NCBI GenBank assembly: GCA_016722065.1
Contig: JADKGX010000001.1
Span: 186,001-250,000, forward strand
Reading direction: 5' to 3'
From: Planctomycetota bacterium
GTDB lineage: Bacteria > Planctomycetota > UBA8742 > UBA2392
Length of the DNA: 64,000 nt
Part shown: piece after piece, positions 33,230-42,256 of the stretch
Layout of the letters: each line of letters begins with the position of its first letter
Numbering within the stretch: position 1 is the first letter of the stretch
The notes under the pieces: generated by a model
Database searches by the model: none
What the model saw: the letters and a program-made list of their open reading frames with translations, nothing else
What the model was told of the DNA's origin: nothing
Made by a program: the position numbers and the translations under genes

Positions 33230-35443
33230 TTGAACCGTCGCTGGTTGCCATTGTTACTGCTTGCGCTGGCCGCCCTGCTGGGCGCCGCAGTGTGGTATGC
33301 AGTGGCTGCCACCGAACAGCCAAGGCCGCTTGCCAAGGGCGATCACACGGCCGATTCCGAAAGACGCAACGACCAGCAAGCGGCGCAAAACAACGACGCA
33401 ACGGGCAGTCGGGCGGCTTCTAATGCAGGTGCCGCCGGAAACACCGACAGCGCGGACCTCGTGCGGCCAGGCCAGAGTGGCACTCCCGGTCAAGGTGGCA
33501 CCGGAACCACGCAAGGTGGCAGCGGTGCCGCCAGCACCGGACATGGTTCAACTTCACCTTCGGGCACCGCAGGCACGCCCAAGCCGCTCACAGCACGAGA
33601 ACAAGCTGAATTGCAACGCCGCACCCAGGGCCGCACCGATCACAATGCACGCGTGACCAGCCTGCGCGAGAGCAGCCCGGCCGGTCAAGCCACGGTACTC
33701 AAGAAGTCCCTCAAGCCTGACGAATGGAAGCAGCAGCTGAAGGAAGAAGGCCTGGAACCGCCGGAGATGGTCAGCACACCGATTGCGGGCAAGGTCATGT
33801 CCCCACTGTCCAATGAGGGGCTGGCCAATGCCCAGGTGACGCTACTGTCGTTTCTGCCCTGGCCCGGCAAGCCGGGCGGGTCGCTGTACACCGTGGCGAC
33901 CACACTGACAACCGACGCCAAGGGCGAGTTCAAAGGCGATATTCCTGCTGGCACCGTGGCACCGCTTTGGCACGCGCCCCTGGGCATGCTGGTTCAGGCA
34001 TCTGGTGAGATACAGGGCGACTTCCGATCCTTCGCTGTCGCCCAAGGCCTGCCGATCTACTCGCTGCGGCCTGGCGAGTTCAACCAGTTGGGCATCTTCT
34101 GGGCGCCTGATGAACCCTTTGACGTCGACTGCAACGCGAGCCAGTACAATGAAAAAGGACTCAAGGTCGTTTGCACCGGCTTGTTGGACCCGCAGCGATG
34201 GCACGACAAGACCCGCGACGCCGCATTAGCCCTCTTCACGGCAACGACCGTCAACCCGCCCCTGGACGGCGCACCCGCGGACACCGTGGGACGGTGCACC
34301 CTGCGCGCCACCTGGGACAAGAAAGCCACACCCTACCTGTCGCTGCTCAAGGACGGCGTGTACGTGCAAACCCGTCGCTGCGTACCAGTCAAGCAAGCAT
34401 CCAGCACGTCAGGCCAACCTGCGCCCGAGGTCGCCAAGCCGTTCAATGAAGTGGTGTTCGAAAATGCCGGGCTGGTGACCATCACCGGCCAAGTGGTCGA
34501 CGCCGATGGCGCGGGTGTGGATGGCGCCGTACTGGTCGCCATTGGCGACCCTACGCCCTCTACGACCACCAGCGACGCCGCCGGGTGGTTTGAGTTCCGT
34601 AACCCGGGACCCAAAACAACGTTGATTGGCGCTACGCACCAGGACTTCGTAACGACACTGCAGGACAAAGTAAAGCCGGGCGATGCCGGCCTGCGCATCG
34701 TGTTTGCGACCCGCAAGCCGGTGCTGTGGTTCAAGCTGCGCAACCGATACACACAGGCAAGCATTGATCAAGTCAGCATGAAGGTGATTGAGAAGGTTGA
34801 GTATGACAAAAGCGGGGGAAAGCCCCCGCCACCGCGAACCCAGACTTTCGAACTTGCATCGGCCTCTGGCGAATACGTGCAGAAGGCGGAGTGGCTGGTC
34901 GCGGCGATCATTCTGGAAAAGGTCGGTTTCTTTCCGCGCACGATCAACGACCCCATCACGCTGCAGGCCACAGCGGGCGCAGCGCTCGAAATTGACCTGT
35001 ACCCCGGGCGTGAGTTGAACATCAAGCCCCGCGAATACACGGCCGCGCAGGACACCACCCGCTGGTTTCCTGACCCCAAGCCGGAGAATCCGGGCATCTA
35101 TACGGCGTGGTCAAACCACTGGATCGAGTGGCAGGTCGACTTCGGCGACGCCCCCGAACAAGGCCAGGAAGGCGGAAGTTTCGACATCTTGCTTGGTTGC
35201 ACAAACCAGGGGCTGGTTGACAACCAATACAGTTTCGAGGTGGAAGTCTGGGTCGACGGCACCAAGAAGGGTAACTTGAGCATCTTGGCTGACAGTGTGG
35301 CCACCCAGACGGGCCGCATGAAGTTGGGCAAACTGTCGGGCATGCACACGATTCGGCTCGTGTGGTTGAATGACAAGTGGATTCCAGAGCAACTCGACGC
35401 CAACATTCGATACGCCAGCCTTCAACTTCTGGAACAGCCCTGA
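33230..35443 (+). CDS. Anchored extracytoplasmic protein with carboxypeptidase-regulatory-like domains
   Basis: A 737-residue protein starting at TTG 33230 (AGGA ribosome site). The N-terminus MNRRWLPLLLLALAALLGAAVWYAVAA is a signal anchor. Residues ~45-125 are a Gly/Ser/Thr/Ala-rich linker. Two beta-sandwich modules resemble CarboxypepD-regulatory domains: ~182-260 (TPIAGKVMSPLSNEGLANAQVTLL ... TDAKGEFKGDIPAG) and ~420-500 (VTITGQVVDADGAGVDGAVLVAI ... SDAAGWFEFRNPG). The C-terminal part has VDFGDAPEQGQEGGSFDILLGCTNQG and VEVWVDGTKKGNLSILADS, another beta-rich domain. Function unknown; surface or envelope scaffold is plausible. Confidence 0.65.
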   Translation: MNRRWLPLLLLALAALLGAAVWYAVAATEQPRPLAKGDHTADSERRNDQQAAQNNDATGSRAASNAGAAGNTDSADLVRPGQSGTPGQGGTGTTQGGSGAASTGHGSTSPSGTAGTPKPLTAREQAELQRRTQGRTDHNARVTSLRESSPAGQATVLKKSLKPDEWKQQLKEEGLEPPEMVSTPIAGKVMSPLSNEGLANAQVTLLSFLPWPGKPGGSLYTVATTLTTDAKGEFKGDIPAGTVAPLWHAPLGMLVQASGEIQGDFRSFAVAQGLPIYSLRPGEFNQLGIFWAPDEPFDVDCNASQYNEKGLKVVCTGLLDPQRWHDKTRDAALALFTATTVNPPLDGAPADTVGRCTLRATWDKKATPYLSLLKDGVYVQTRRCVPVKQASSTSGQPAPEVAKPFNEVVFENAGLVTITGQVVDADGAGVDGAVLVAIGDPTPSTTTSDAAGWFEFRNPGPKTTLIGATHQDFVTTLQDKVKPGDAGLRIVFATRKPVLWFKLRNRYTQASIDQVSMKVIEKVEYDKSGGKPPPPRTQTFELASASGEYVQKAEWLVAAIILEKVGFFPRTINDPITLQATAGAALEIDLYPGRELNIKPREYTAAQDTTRWFPDPKPENPGIYTAWSNHWIEWQVDFGDAPEQGQEGGSFDILLGCTNQGLVDNQYSFEVEVWVDGTKKGNLSILADSVATQTGRMKLGKLSGMHTIRLVWLNDKWIPEQLDANIRYASLQLLEQP

Positions 35444-35495
35444 GCCACGATCGGCAACGCGAATTGGCTGGCCCCAGCCACGGGATGCACGCACT

Positions 35496-35864
35496 GTGAC
35501 ACTGCAAAAGCAGCCGCCCCACGCCCGCACCAGGCTTCGACTCGTCAAGACTGTGCACACCGTCATCTGGGCATTCTTTGCAGGATGCATTTTCGCCATC
35601 CCGGTAGCAGCGCTGTTGGGCCAATTGCTGGCGGCCGTCGTGCTTGCGGCTGTGGTGATGGTGGAAGTGATGGTTCTTCTGCTGAACCAGATGCGTTGCC
35701 CGCTGACTGCTGTGGCTGCAGCGTACACGGACAATCGGGAACCAAACTTTGACATCTACCTGCCGCGCTGGGTGGCGCGCAACAACAAGCTCGTCTTTGG
35801 CGCTCTGTACGCGGCCGGACTGGCCCTGACGGCCATTGTGTGGCTTACCAGCCGCGCAAGCTAG
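35496..35864 (+). CDS. Small integral membrane protein, conserved hypothetical type
   Basis: A 122-residue membrane protein starting at GTG 35496 (VTLQKQPPHART). Hydrophobic segments are VIWAFFAGCIFAIPVAALLG, LAAVVLAAVVMVEVMVLLL and LVFGALYAAGLALTAIVWL. The motif NQMRCPLTAVAAAYTDNREPNFDIYLPRWVARNNK resembles a widely distributed uncharacterised membrane family in which the RCPLT ... FDIYLP stretch is conserved. The Cys may be functional. It follows the large anchored protein by 52 bases and precedes a serine tRNA. Confidence 0.6.
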   Translation: MTLQKQPPHARTRLRLVKTVHTVIWAFFAGCIFAIPVAALLGQLLAAVVLAAVVMVEVMVLLLNQMRCPLTAVAAAYTDNREPNFDIYLPRWVARNNKLVFGALYAAGLALTAIVWLTSRAS

Positions 35865-35951
35865 CCAGAGGCTTAGCCGGGCAGTACCAAGCAGCACGTT
35901 CCGGCGCTGGCCGCCGCAACAGCCCACCGTTAGACTCGGGGCAACAACCGC

Positions 35952-36041
35952 GGAGGAGTGGCAGAGTGGTTGATCGCGGCGGTTTTGAAAACCGCTTTAG
36001 CCGCAAGGCTAACGGGGGTTCGAATCCCTCCTCCTCCGCCA
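35952..36041 (+). tRNA. tRNA-Ser (anticodon UGA)
   Basis: A complete class II tRNA of 90 bases including an encoded CCA. The acceptor stem GGAGGAG/CTCCTCC, discriminator G, long variable arm (TTAGCCGCAAGGCTAA) and T-loop TTCGAAT are all present. The anticodon loop TTTGAAA gives UGA at 35986-35988, reading UCA and UCG codons. It is a serine tRNA, not a selenocysteine tRNA: the acceptor stem is 7 base pairs and the anticodon is UGA, not UCA. Confidence 0.95.
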
Positions 36042-36074
36042 CGACAACAGCGCCCCTTGGGGCGCTGTTGTCGT
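36041..36074. terminator. 16-base perfect inverted repeat abutting the tRNA-Ser(UGA) 3' end
   Basis: Arms 36041-36056 and 36059-36074 are perfectly complementary around a TT loop. The first arm begins at the A of the tRNA CCA end. No T-run follows on the plus strand. It may act as a transcription-end hairpin for the tRNA and for the convergent operon ending at 36107. Confidence 0.5.
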
Positions 36075-36106
36075 GCTGATGAAACTGGCACGCTGGTCGC
36101 CAGTCG

Positions 36107-37309
36107 TTAGCGCCAGCCGTAACTGCCGAACTCTGCTGGTGCGATGCGGTCAACGGCCTTGTCGCCCGTCAGGGTGAACACGAATCCAATACCGGCGCGG
36201 CCTGTGTCGTCTTCGCGGGCGTTGTATTGGGTGCGGCCGGTGCGGGCCCCTGCAATCACCCACTCAAACTCGTCGAACCTGGATTTGCCAACATTCCATG
36301 CACCCTTTCCGCGAAGCTTGCCTTCAATCGATCTGCCCTCCGCCGTCAACTTCACTTCGCCTTCCATGGCAAAGTACACGACACCCTTCTTGATCTTGTC
36401 GACCTTGCACTTGATGGCGGCCTTTTCGATCTGGTTGTCGGCATAGGCAGCGGTCTGGCCGCGCACGTTATCCTTGACACTCAGCCGCAGGCTGCGGCGG
36501 ACCAAGTCGGCGGGCAATTCCCAAGCCGTGTCTTTGGTGAACGACTCCTTGGGAATCAGGCGCAGCATCTCGTCTTTGGTGAACCAGCAGAAGTCGAGGT
36601 TGAGGGCGTGTGTGCGCCAGTCCGAGGGGTTTAGACCTTCGCGGTTCAGGTCGCGGCTGTGAACCTTCAGCGCCATTCCGTCTTTGGGGTACTTGCTTTC
36701 GGAACGGTTGATGTCCTTGACCTTGGTTTCAGGGTCGTAGTCCAGCAGCCGTGCCTTTTTGTCCATGGCCTTCCACTTGGCCAGGGCACTGCGCAGCATG
36801 GTAGCCATCACCATCGGGTCGCGAGAATTGCACGAGCCCAGGAATTTGCCGCTAGGCGTGCAGCAGTATGTGCCCTGGCGGGTGGTCTGTTCACCGTCGC
36901 CATTGAGCTGTCCACCTTCGTCGCACCACTGGCGAAAGAATACGCAGTCAGGATCCTGCACGTTTTGAAGGCGCCACACTTCGTCAGCGCAGCAGGCAAA
37001 GTCTTTGGCCAGCGCCACAACCTGCTTGTCTGTCCAGACGGACCGTCTGGCAATCACGCCGTTGTTTCACGTACAGCCAAACGGGTGGCCGTTCATGGCA
37101 AACAACATGATGGGCTTTTCGTCTGCCTGGCCCGTGATCACGCCGTCCCACAACGTGGCGTGCCAGTCAATCTTGCGCCATTCTTCCTCTGCGGCGGTGG
37201 GCAGTACTTCCTTCTTGATGTCGTCGTAGTTTCGTTCCGTCAATTCCTGACCGCGTACGGCCAAGCCGACGAACGCCAACACAAGCAGTGCCATGACGAG
37301 TCGTTGCAT
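36107..37309 (-). CDS. Candidate selenoprotein: exported thioredoxin-like protein with in-frame TGA
   Basis: A 400-codon frame interrupted once by TGA (37067-37069), residue 81 from the ATG at 37309. Before it lie the signal peptide MQRLVMALLVLAFVGLAVRG and a thioredoxin-like strand ending KPIMLFAMNGHPFGC-T-TGA-NNG; 319 further codons follow in the same frame (for example VWTDKQVVALAKDFACCADEVWRL). Reading TGA as selenocysteine gives a redox motif Cys79-Thr-Sec81. The downstream part alone has no ribosome site and would start inside the fold. Later Cys pairs (ACC, CDEGG, YCC) are also seen. It is the third gene of an ECF sigma/FecR-like operon. Alternatives are a nonsense mutation or a sequence error; TGA is a normal stop elsewhere in the window. 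Confidence 0.7.
37034..37069 (-). promoter_or_regulatory. Candidate bacterial SECIS element downstream of the in-frame TGA
   Basis: On the minus strand the TGA (37069-37067) is followed after 22 bases by a hairpin apex: CCAGAC / GTCTGG stem (37050-37045 and 37039-37034) with loop GGUCC. Bacterial SECIS elements lie inside the coding region, with an apical loop roughly 16-37 bases from the UGA and a G in its first positions; the E. coli fdhF loop contains GGUC. The distance and loop fit. The stem is only six base pairs, so chance remains possible. Confidence 0.6.
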
Positions 37310-37318
37310 CACACCAGT

Positions 37319-39073
37319 CTATTTTGCCTGCGGCTCTTCGCCGATCTCAATCCAGTCAATTTCCAGTTGCGCGCCCTTGGCTTTGACCGTGGCCTGGAAC
37401 TTGGCGATCAGCACGTTCAGGTAGGGCTTCTCCACCACCCCGCCGTTGCCGCCAACCTTGCCGCGCTGCTCGCCGTCGGCCTGCGCAACCAGCGCAATCC
37501 GCACGATTGTCCAGTGGTCGGCCTCGAGGGTGACCTCGCGCCCGAACTTGCCCTTGTTTTCGTCGGCAACAAGTTGCAGCCCCACAGTCGCAGCGGCGTT
37601 CACACGCAGCCGGACGCGCAAGTACGACCGCTCACTGATGGCATGCCCACCAGGAAAGTTCAGGCCAATACTGGGTTCACGTTGTGCACCGATCACCCGA
37701 CCGCCGTCGACTTCGCCGCTGAACAGTCTTTCGCCCGGCTTGGTCTCAAAGTCTTCCCGCCACAGGTTCTGGGCCTTGGCGATCTCGCGTATGAACTTGT
37801 CTTCGCGCAGCCTTTGGCCTTCTGTCTTCTCGCGCGAAAAGCCTTTGCCTGAAAGCGACGCACTCTGGCCTGCCGTCAGTTTGCTTTCACCCCAACTGAC
37901 TTCGTTGTCCAGGCAGGCAATCTTGAGGTTGGTCCCGGATCGTTCCGCCATCATGGCCGCGTCGCTGACCTCCATGGACACATCGCCGCGCCTAACCAGC
38001 ACCGCGCCCTTGCAGCCCAGCGCGTCGATGTACACGGCGTCGCCGGTTGTCAGGGGTTCCAGCGACGGCGTGGCGTCGGAGATGCCCAACTCAATGTCCC
38101 CTTGCAACCAGGCACGAATGCCGTTGCCAAGGTCCAGTTGCACTGGCCGGCGCGCACGCAGGGAACTTCCAGACAGGAACTCCTGTCCGCTCTTGATGTC
38201 CTTGATTTCCTTCCAGCTGGTTTCGCCCGCAGCGCGCAGGCTCAAGCGCGCGCTATCTGATTGATACAAAAACGTGGCCACGCGCACTGGTACTGGCTTG
38301 GGCGCCTCCGTGGGAGGGCGATCCGGCACCGGGTCCGGTTTAGGCGCTTCCACTACAGGGCCAGACGGGTTGGAGGGCTGATCGGGCACTGGCTGCTTGG
38401 GCACTTCCGGCCCTGGCTTGGGCGCATCCGGGCCGCCCACCACGGGGTCCTTGGCAGGCTCACGCGGAGGGTCCTGTGGCGCGGGCGGTTGCGGATATTC
38501 GCGCGGGTTCTCTGGTGGTGTTTCCGGCTTTGGCGGGTTCTGCACGTGATCGGGCTGATCAGGCGGCACCACCGGTGGGCTGTCAGGCTGCGCAGGACCG
38601 GGCTGGGGCTGCGTGTTCGCACCGGGCTGGCGCGGTGAACCCGGAACAACGGGCTCGCGCGGGTTCTCGCGCGGGTTAGATGGCAGTTCGCGGCGCGGGT
38701 CCTGCGCATCCGGCCGTGGCGCGCGGGGCGAGGCGGCCGGAGAGTTTCCCGGTCCGGCGATTCCGGGCTGCCCGGGCTCCGGGTCGCCCTTAGCGCTGAA
38801 CGTCATGGCCAGCAGCGCACCAACAAGCACAGCCGCTGCCGCCGCAGCAGCAAACCAATGCCAGGGAAATGCAACCCGAATCACCGGGGCCTGTACGGCA
38901 GCGTCCTGCCGCACCAGATCACCACCCAAAGCAGGGGAATCCGCCAGGCCCTGGGTTGTGCCTGCATCGGGTGCGTGCATGGCGCGGGTGATCCGTGCCG
39001 TCATGTCGGGCGGCGGATTGCCGTGGATTTCCTCGAGCATTTGCTCGATCAGACGTTCTTTTCGGGCGACCAC
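37319..39073 (-). CDS. FecR-like anti-sigma protein with Pro-rich linker and C-terminal ligand-type domain
   Basis: A 584-residue inner-membrane regulator. The cytoplasmic N-terminus (~1-70) would bind the sigma factor. A membrane helix follows (FPWHWFAAAAAAAVLVGALLAMTF, ~70-93), then a ~190-residue Pro/Asp-rich linker. A FecR-like domain comes next (VRVATFLYQSDSARLSLRAAGETSWKEIKDIKSGQEFLSGSSLRA ... GAVLVRRGDVSMEVSD). The last ~130 residues are a beta-sandwich-like domain (VIGAQREPSIGLNFPG ... QLEIDWIEIGEE) that could bind a carbohydrate. The start at 39073 overlaps the sigma gene by 25 bases; a second ATG at 39040 is possible. Paralogous to the protein at 42163-43404. Confidence 0.8.
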   Translation of the reverse strand: MVARKERLIEQMLEEIHGNPPPDMTARITRAMHAPDAGTTQGLADSPALGGDLVRQDAAVQAPVIRVAFPWHWFAAAAAAAVLVGALLAMTFSAKGDPEPGQPGIAGPGNSPAASPRAPRPDAQDPRRELPSNPRENPREPVVPGSPRQPGANTQPQPGPAQPDSPPVVPPDQPDHVQNPPKPETPPENPREYPQPPAPQDPPREPAKDPVVGGPDAPKPGPEVPKQPVPDQPSNPSGPVVEAPKPDPVPDRPPTEAPKPVPVRVATFLYQSDSARLSLRAAGETSWKEIKDIKSGQEFLSGSSLRARRPVQLDLGNGIRAWLQGDIELGISDATPSLEPLTTGDAVYIDALGCKGAVLVRRGDVSMEVSDAAMMAERSGTNLKIACLDNEVSWGESKLTAGQSASLSGKGFSREKTEGQRLREDKFIREIAKAQNLWREDFETKPGERLFSGEVDGGRVIGAQREPSIGLNFPGGHAISERSYLRVRLRVNAAATVGLQLVADENKGKFGREVTLEADHWTIVRIALVAQADGEQRGKVGGNGGVVEKPYLNVLIAKFQATVKAKGAQLEIDWIEIGEEPQAK

Positions 39074-39633
39074 TTGAGCTTAGCCTCCATGCATTGCCGC
39101 AGCTTTTCCACGATCCGGCGCAGCAGCGTCTTCACACCTTCAGGTTTCATTTCCAGACGGTCTGCCATCTCGGCCTGGGTCAACCCTTGTCGATAGCACA
39201 GGTCCAGGGCCTCGCGACCCTTGCTTTGCAACTGGCCCATGCACTTCTGCAATACTTCAATGCGCTCGTCCCAGGCTTCGCCGTCGTTGGTCAGCGCCAT
39301 CCAGTCCGCATCGAAATCTGCCAGGTCACTCTCTTTGGGTCTTCGGCCGCGTGCCCGCAGCATCATCAAGAAGCGCGACCGCGCGGTGGTGCGAAAATAA
39401 GCGGCGGTAGCGGCGTCGCTGTATTGCTCAAAGCCGCTTTTCCAGACCGCCAGGAAGGTCTCCTGCGTCAGGTCTTCGGCTTCGGTTCGGCTCGCGCCCA
39501 AGAAACGAAGGTAACGCCAGACCCCGGCCTGATGTCTCTCGATCAGCGCCTCGAAATCCAAGCGTTTTTCCACCGCAGCCAAGGCCATCACCTTCAGAAA
39601 TGCCCAGCAGGGGTCGGGCGGTTCAAGATTCAC
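39049..39633 (-). CDS. ECF-type RNA polymerase sigma factor
   Basis: A 194-residue extracytoplasmic-function sigma factor. Region 2 is FEALIERHQAGVWRYLRFLGASRTEAEDLTQETFLAVWK, with the DLTQETFL core-binding motif. Region 4 is EALDLCYRQGLTQAEMADRLEMKPEGVKTLLRRIVEKLRQCM, a helix-turn-helix for the -35 element. The GTG at 39633 (upstream GGGCGGG) is preferred; an ATG at 39588 is the alternative. It overlaps the FecR-like gene, and the candidate selenoprotein follows, so it probably autoregulates an envelope-stress or nutrient-response operon. The sigma factor at 43401-43907 is a close paralogue. Confidence 0.92.
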   Translation of the reverse strand: MNLEPPDPCWAFLKVMALAAVEKRLDFEALIERHQAGVWRYLRFLGASRTEAEDLTQETFLAVWKSGFEQYSDAATAAYFRTTARSRFLMMLRARGRRPKESDLADFDADWMALTNDGEAWDERIEVLQKCMGQLQSKGREALDLCYRQGLTQAEMADRLEMKPEGVKTLLRRIVEKLRQCMEAKLKWSPEKNV

Positions 39634-39833
39634 GCAAACCCGCCCCAGCTTAGCAATTGGGCTGGTAGCCGGGGTGTGGTCCAGCTTGAGTAGGCTTGCA
39701 GGGCGCGGCGGTTACAGGTGTGACCGCAAAGGCATGCAGATTGGCCAAAGGCGGGCATGGCGTGCCATTGCGCAAAGGCAACGGTCCGGGCAGCCAGGCC
39801 CCGGACCGCAGGCGCGTCTTGGCGTTGCTGACG

Positions 39834-41870
39834 TCAGGGCTTCAAAACGAGTGTCGTGACGCTATTGGCCGGCATGGTGTATTGAAATGCATTGGTCAGG
39901 GTGATGTTCATGTCGCTCACGCGCTGCGGCTGGCTGTTGGCGCTTGTGAGTTGATAGACCTCCGCCACGTTGAACTGGGCGGTATGCGTCACGGCAATAC
40001 CTGCGGTGCGGCTTTGATTTGTCTTGTTGATCACGACCAGCACCATGCGATCAGGGTTGCCGGCATCCACGCTGGCGTACACCGAGTAACCGGCGACATC
40101 AGGATTGGTCGCCTCAATGCTGGTGTTACCAAAGCTTCCGTTGGCGGCGTCATAGTTGCGGAACATTTCAAAACCACCGTAGATGAAGCTGTGGTTCGTG
40201 CTGCCAAGTTTCCACAGGGTGGCTGCAAACAGACCTTCGCGGCCAAAAATGCCCAAAGCATCGGCCTGGGCAATGCCGCCCGAGATATGGTCACCGCCGC
40301 CATAGTAGTATTCGGTGATCGCCATTTTTGTACCGGGGTAGTTGGCGTTGATTTTGTCCTGCAGGCGCGGCAACAGGCGAACCGGGCCCAGCGTGCTGTA
40401 CTGCGCAATCCATGAATCCTCGGTGTAGGTTGGATCCCACAGGCTGCGCGGGGCCTGCAGGCGCGCTGCAACCACGTTGGCGTCGGTGCTGTCGGCGGTC
40501 ACACGTGTCCAGTTGCCGCTGCTGTTGTTGGCGCCGGCCTCGGGGTACCAATGGATGTCCAGCACGTCGACCAGTCGGTGCCCGTAGCTGCTTTCCGCAG
40601 CCGCCAACTGGGCGAGGTAATAGTTCAAGAAGTCACCGTGCGTGCCGGCGTCGCTGGCACCCTGAAAATTCACCATGCCCAGCCAGCCGTAGTTGACCGG
40701 GCCGAAAACGATGGCGTTGGATTCGACATCCTTGATTGCATCGGCGTAATCCTTGGTGCGCGTCAGCATTTCAGCGTAGGTGGGCACGCTGCCGTTGCCG
40801 GCGGTGCCGGGCGGGTTGCCACCGGTGGTTGCGTCGCCGCGAAGGCGCGGGTGCGTGCTGGCCCACAGATCGGGCTCGTTATCCAGGCTGTAGAAAATCG
40901 TTTTGTTCGGGTTCGTGGCGGCACCCGGAAAACTCTGCTTCAGAAAGTAGATGAACTCATCCTGGTACACAAAGTTGTCAGCGGTGCTGGGAGGATTGCT
41001 GAAGGCTGCGCCCTTCTTGGCCTGGCTGACTTTGAACCGATTCGCCAGGTAGTTGCTGGTCTGGTTGACGTCGCCGCCGCCGCTGGTGTCAGCCGCGACA
41101 TACCCGATCAAGGGCACAGTCACGATAATGCTGGCATTGTGGGTATGGGCGTCGCTGATGCCCGGTGTAACCGCGCCGCCTGGTGTTGCGCCTCCGCCCA
41201 GATAGCTGTCGTTCTGGTTGTACCAGTCCACGCCTGCGTTGCTGGCGTTGTTTTCCCAATTGTAAGCCGTCATGCGGTTGCCACCGCTGCGGGTCAGGGT
41301 CAGGTTGGCTGGCCTGCTGCCATTAAAGGGCGCGCCGTTCATGCCGTAGATGTAGCGGCTGATGGCCCTTGCATTGTTCTGCGAGTTCACATTGAAAGTT
41401 ACGTTGCTAGCTGGCGGCGCAGAGGGAGTGATCACAGCCCCGCCACTGCTGCCCACATTGAAAGCGTTGCTGGATGCGGCGGCAAAACTCGTGGCCGTGA
41501 AGCGAAGGCGATAGCCAGTGCCAGCAAGGTCAATCGAAAGTCCAGTGAATGTTGCAACGCCAGAACTGGCTGTAACAGTGGCTGTTCCGGTCAACGCCGC
41601 GCCACTGGTGCCGGTGCCGGTCTGAATCGAGGCCGTGACCTGCGTTATGCTGTCATTGGTTACTAACGCGCCGGTGCCGTCGCGCAGTTCCACCACGGGC
41701 TGCGTGGTAAAGGTTGTTGCGGGCTGGGCCCCGGCCGGTTGCGTGCTGATGGACAACGACGGCGCGGCCGGTGGCAGGTTTAAACCTCCACCGCTGCCTC
41801 CCCCACCGGCGCCGCCGCAGGCGGCAAGCGCGAACATCAATACTCCCAGCGCAATCATGGCGTAACGCAT
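39834..41870 (-). CDS. GH44-like glycoside hydrolase lipoprotein
   Basis: A 678-residue lipoprotein (lipobox LAAC, Cys18; Gly/Ser linker to residue 30). Residues ~40-138 form a bacterial Ig-like module (TQPVVELRDGTGALVTNDSITQVTA ... ATFTGLSIDLAGTGYRLRFTA). From ~155 the sequence matches glycoside hydrolase family 44: AYNWENNASNAGVDWYNQND, FYSLDNEPDLWASTH (proposed acid/base Glu332) and KMAITEYYYGGGD (proposed nucleophile Glu520). GH44 enzymes hydrolyse beta-1,4-glucans and xyloglucan. It begins 17 bases after the FecR-like gene, so the sigma/anti-sigma pair upstream probably controls it in response to polysaccharide. Confidence 0.85.
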   Translation of the reverse strand: MRYAMIALGVLMFALAACGGAGGGGSGGGLNLPPAAPSLSISTQPAGAQPATTFTTQPVVELRDGTGALVTNDSITQVTASIQTGTGTSGAALTGTATVTASSGVATFTGLSIDLAGTGYRLRFTATSFAAASSNAFNVGSSGGAVITPSAPPASNVTFNVNSQNNARAISRYIYGMNGAPFNGSRPANLTLTRSGGNRMTAYNWENNASNAGVDWYNQNDSYLGGGATPGGAVTPGISDAHTHNASIIVTVPLIGYVAADTSGGGDVNQTSNYLANRFKVSQAKKGAAFSNPPSTADNFVYQDEFIYFLKQSFPGAATNPNKTIFYSLDNEPDLWASTHPRLRGDATTGGNPPGTAGNGSVPTYAEMLTRTKDYADAIKDVESNAIVFGPVNYGWLGMVNFQGASDAGTHGDFLNYYLAQLAAAESSYGHRLVDVLDIHWYPEAGANNSSGNWTRVTADSTDANVVAARLQAPRSLWDPTYTEDSWIAQYSTLGPVRLLPRLQDKINANYPGTKMAITEYYYGGGDHISGGIAQADALGIFGREGLFAATLWKLGSTNHSFIYGGFEMFRNYDAANGSFGNTSIEATNPDVAGYSVYASVDAGNPDRMVLVVINKTNQSRTAGIAVTHTAQFNVAEVYQLTSANSQPQRVSDMNITLTNAFQYTMPANSVTTLVLKP

Positions 41871-41887
41871 GAAAGCCTCCGTGATGG

Positions 41888-42256
41888 CTAACTCACCCGG
41901 CGTGAGATTTCAAACCAATCCATTTCAAGTGTGGGCTTGTCACCGTCCTGCACAAACACACGCAGCGTGCGCAGCACTTCCTCTGCGGCGGGCGGGCCTT
42001 CGCCCTTGCCGTCGTCGCGGGTCAGATCTGCCAGTGCAACCTCCAGTTCCTGCCATTCACCTGTGCGGGCCAGGGCAAACCACTTTCCGAACTGCAGGTC
42101 GCCCGCGGTCTGCTGCAACTGCAGATACAAAGCTTTGCCGCCTGTAACCCGATAGCGAATTTTCAGTGTGGCGCCGGCAAGGGCCTTGATCTCGCCCAGC
42201 GCGGCGACGACTTCGGCGTTGTTGCCGGTTGCCTTGGCGACGCCGCCTTGGTCGTC
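41888..42256 (-). pseudogene. C-terminal part of the FecR-like gene in a shifted frame
   Basis: This stretch continues the FecR-like protein of 42163-43404 in another frame. Read in this frame the sequence gives DQGGVAKATGNNAEVVAALGEIK, then TLKIRYRVTGGKALYLQLQQT and a tail LEMDWFEISRRVS. It aligns in layout with the C-terminal domain of the intact paralogue at 37319-39073 (ending LEIDWIEIGEE). A single missing base near 42256-42262 (a run of T on the coding strand) would restore one frame. It has no start or ribosome site of its own. Confidence 0.6.

Noticed and set aside
35952..36041. tRNA-Sec (selC) near the candidate selenoprotein
   Set aside because: The anticodon is UGA and the acceptor stem has 7 pairs; this is an ordinary tRNA-Ser.
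36107..37057. Independent gene starting at the GTG after the in-frame TGA
   Set aside because: No Shine-Dalgarno, the start lies inside a thioredoxin-like fold, and the upstream part in the same frame has the matching signal peptide and first strand.
36107..37309. TGA recoded as Trp or Gly by an alternative genetic code
   Set aside because: TGA ends many well-defined genes in the window, such as mqnA, feoA and the AlkD-like gene.
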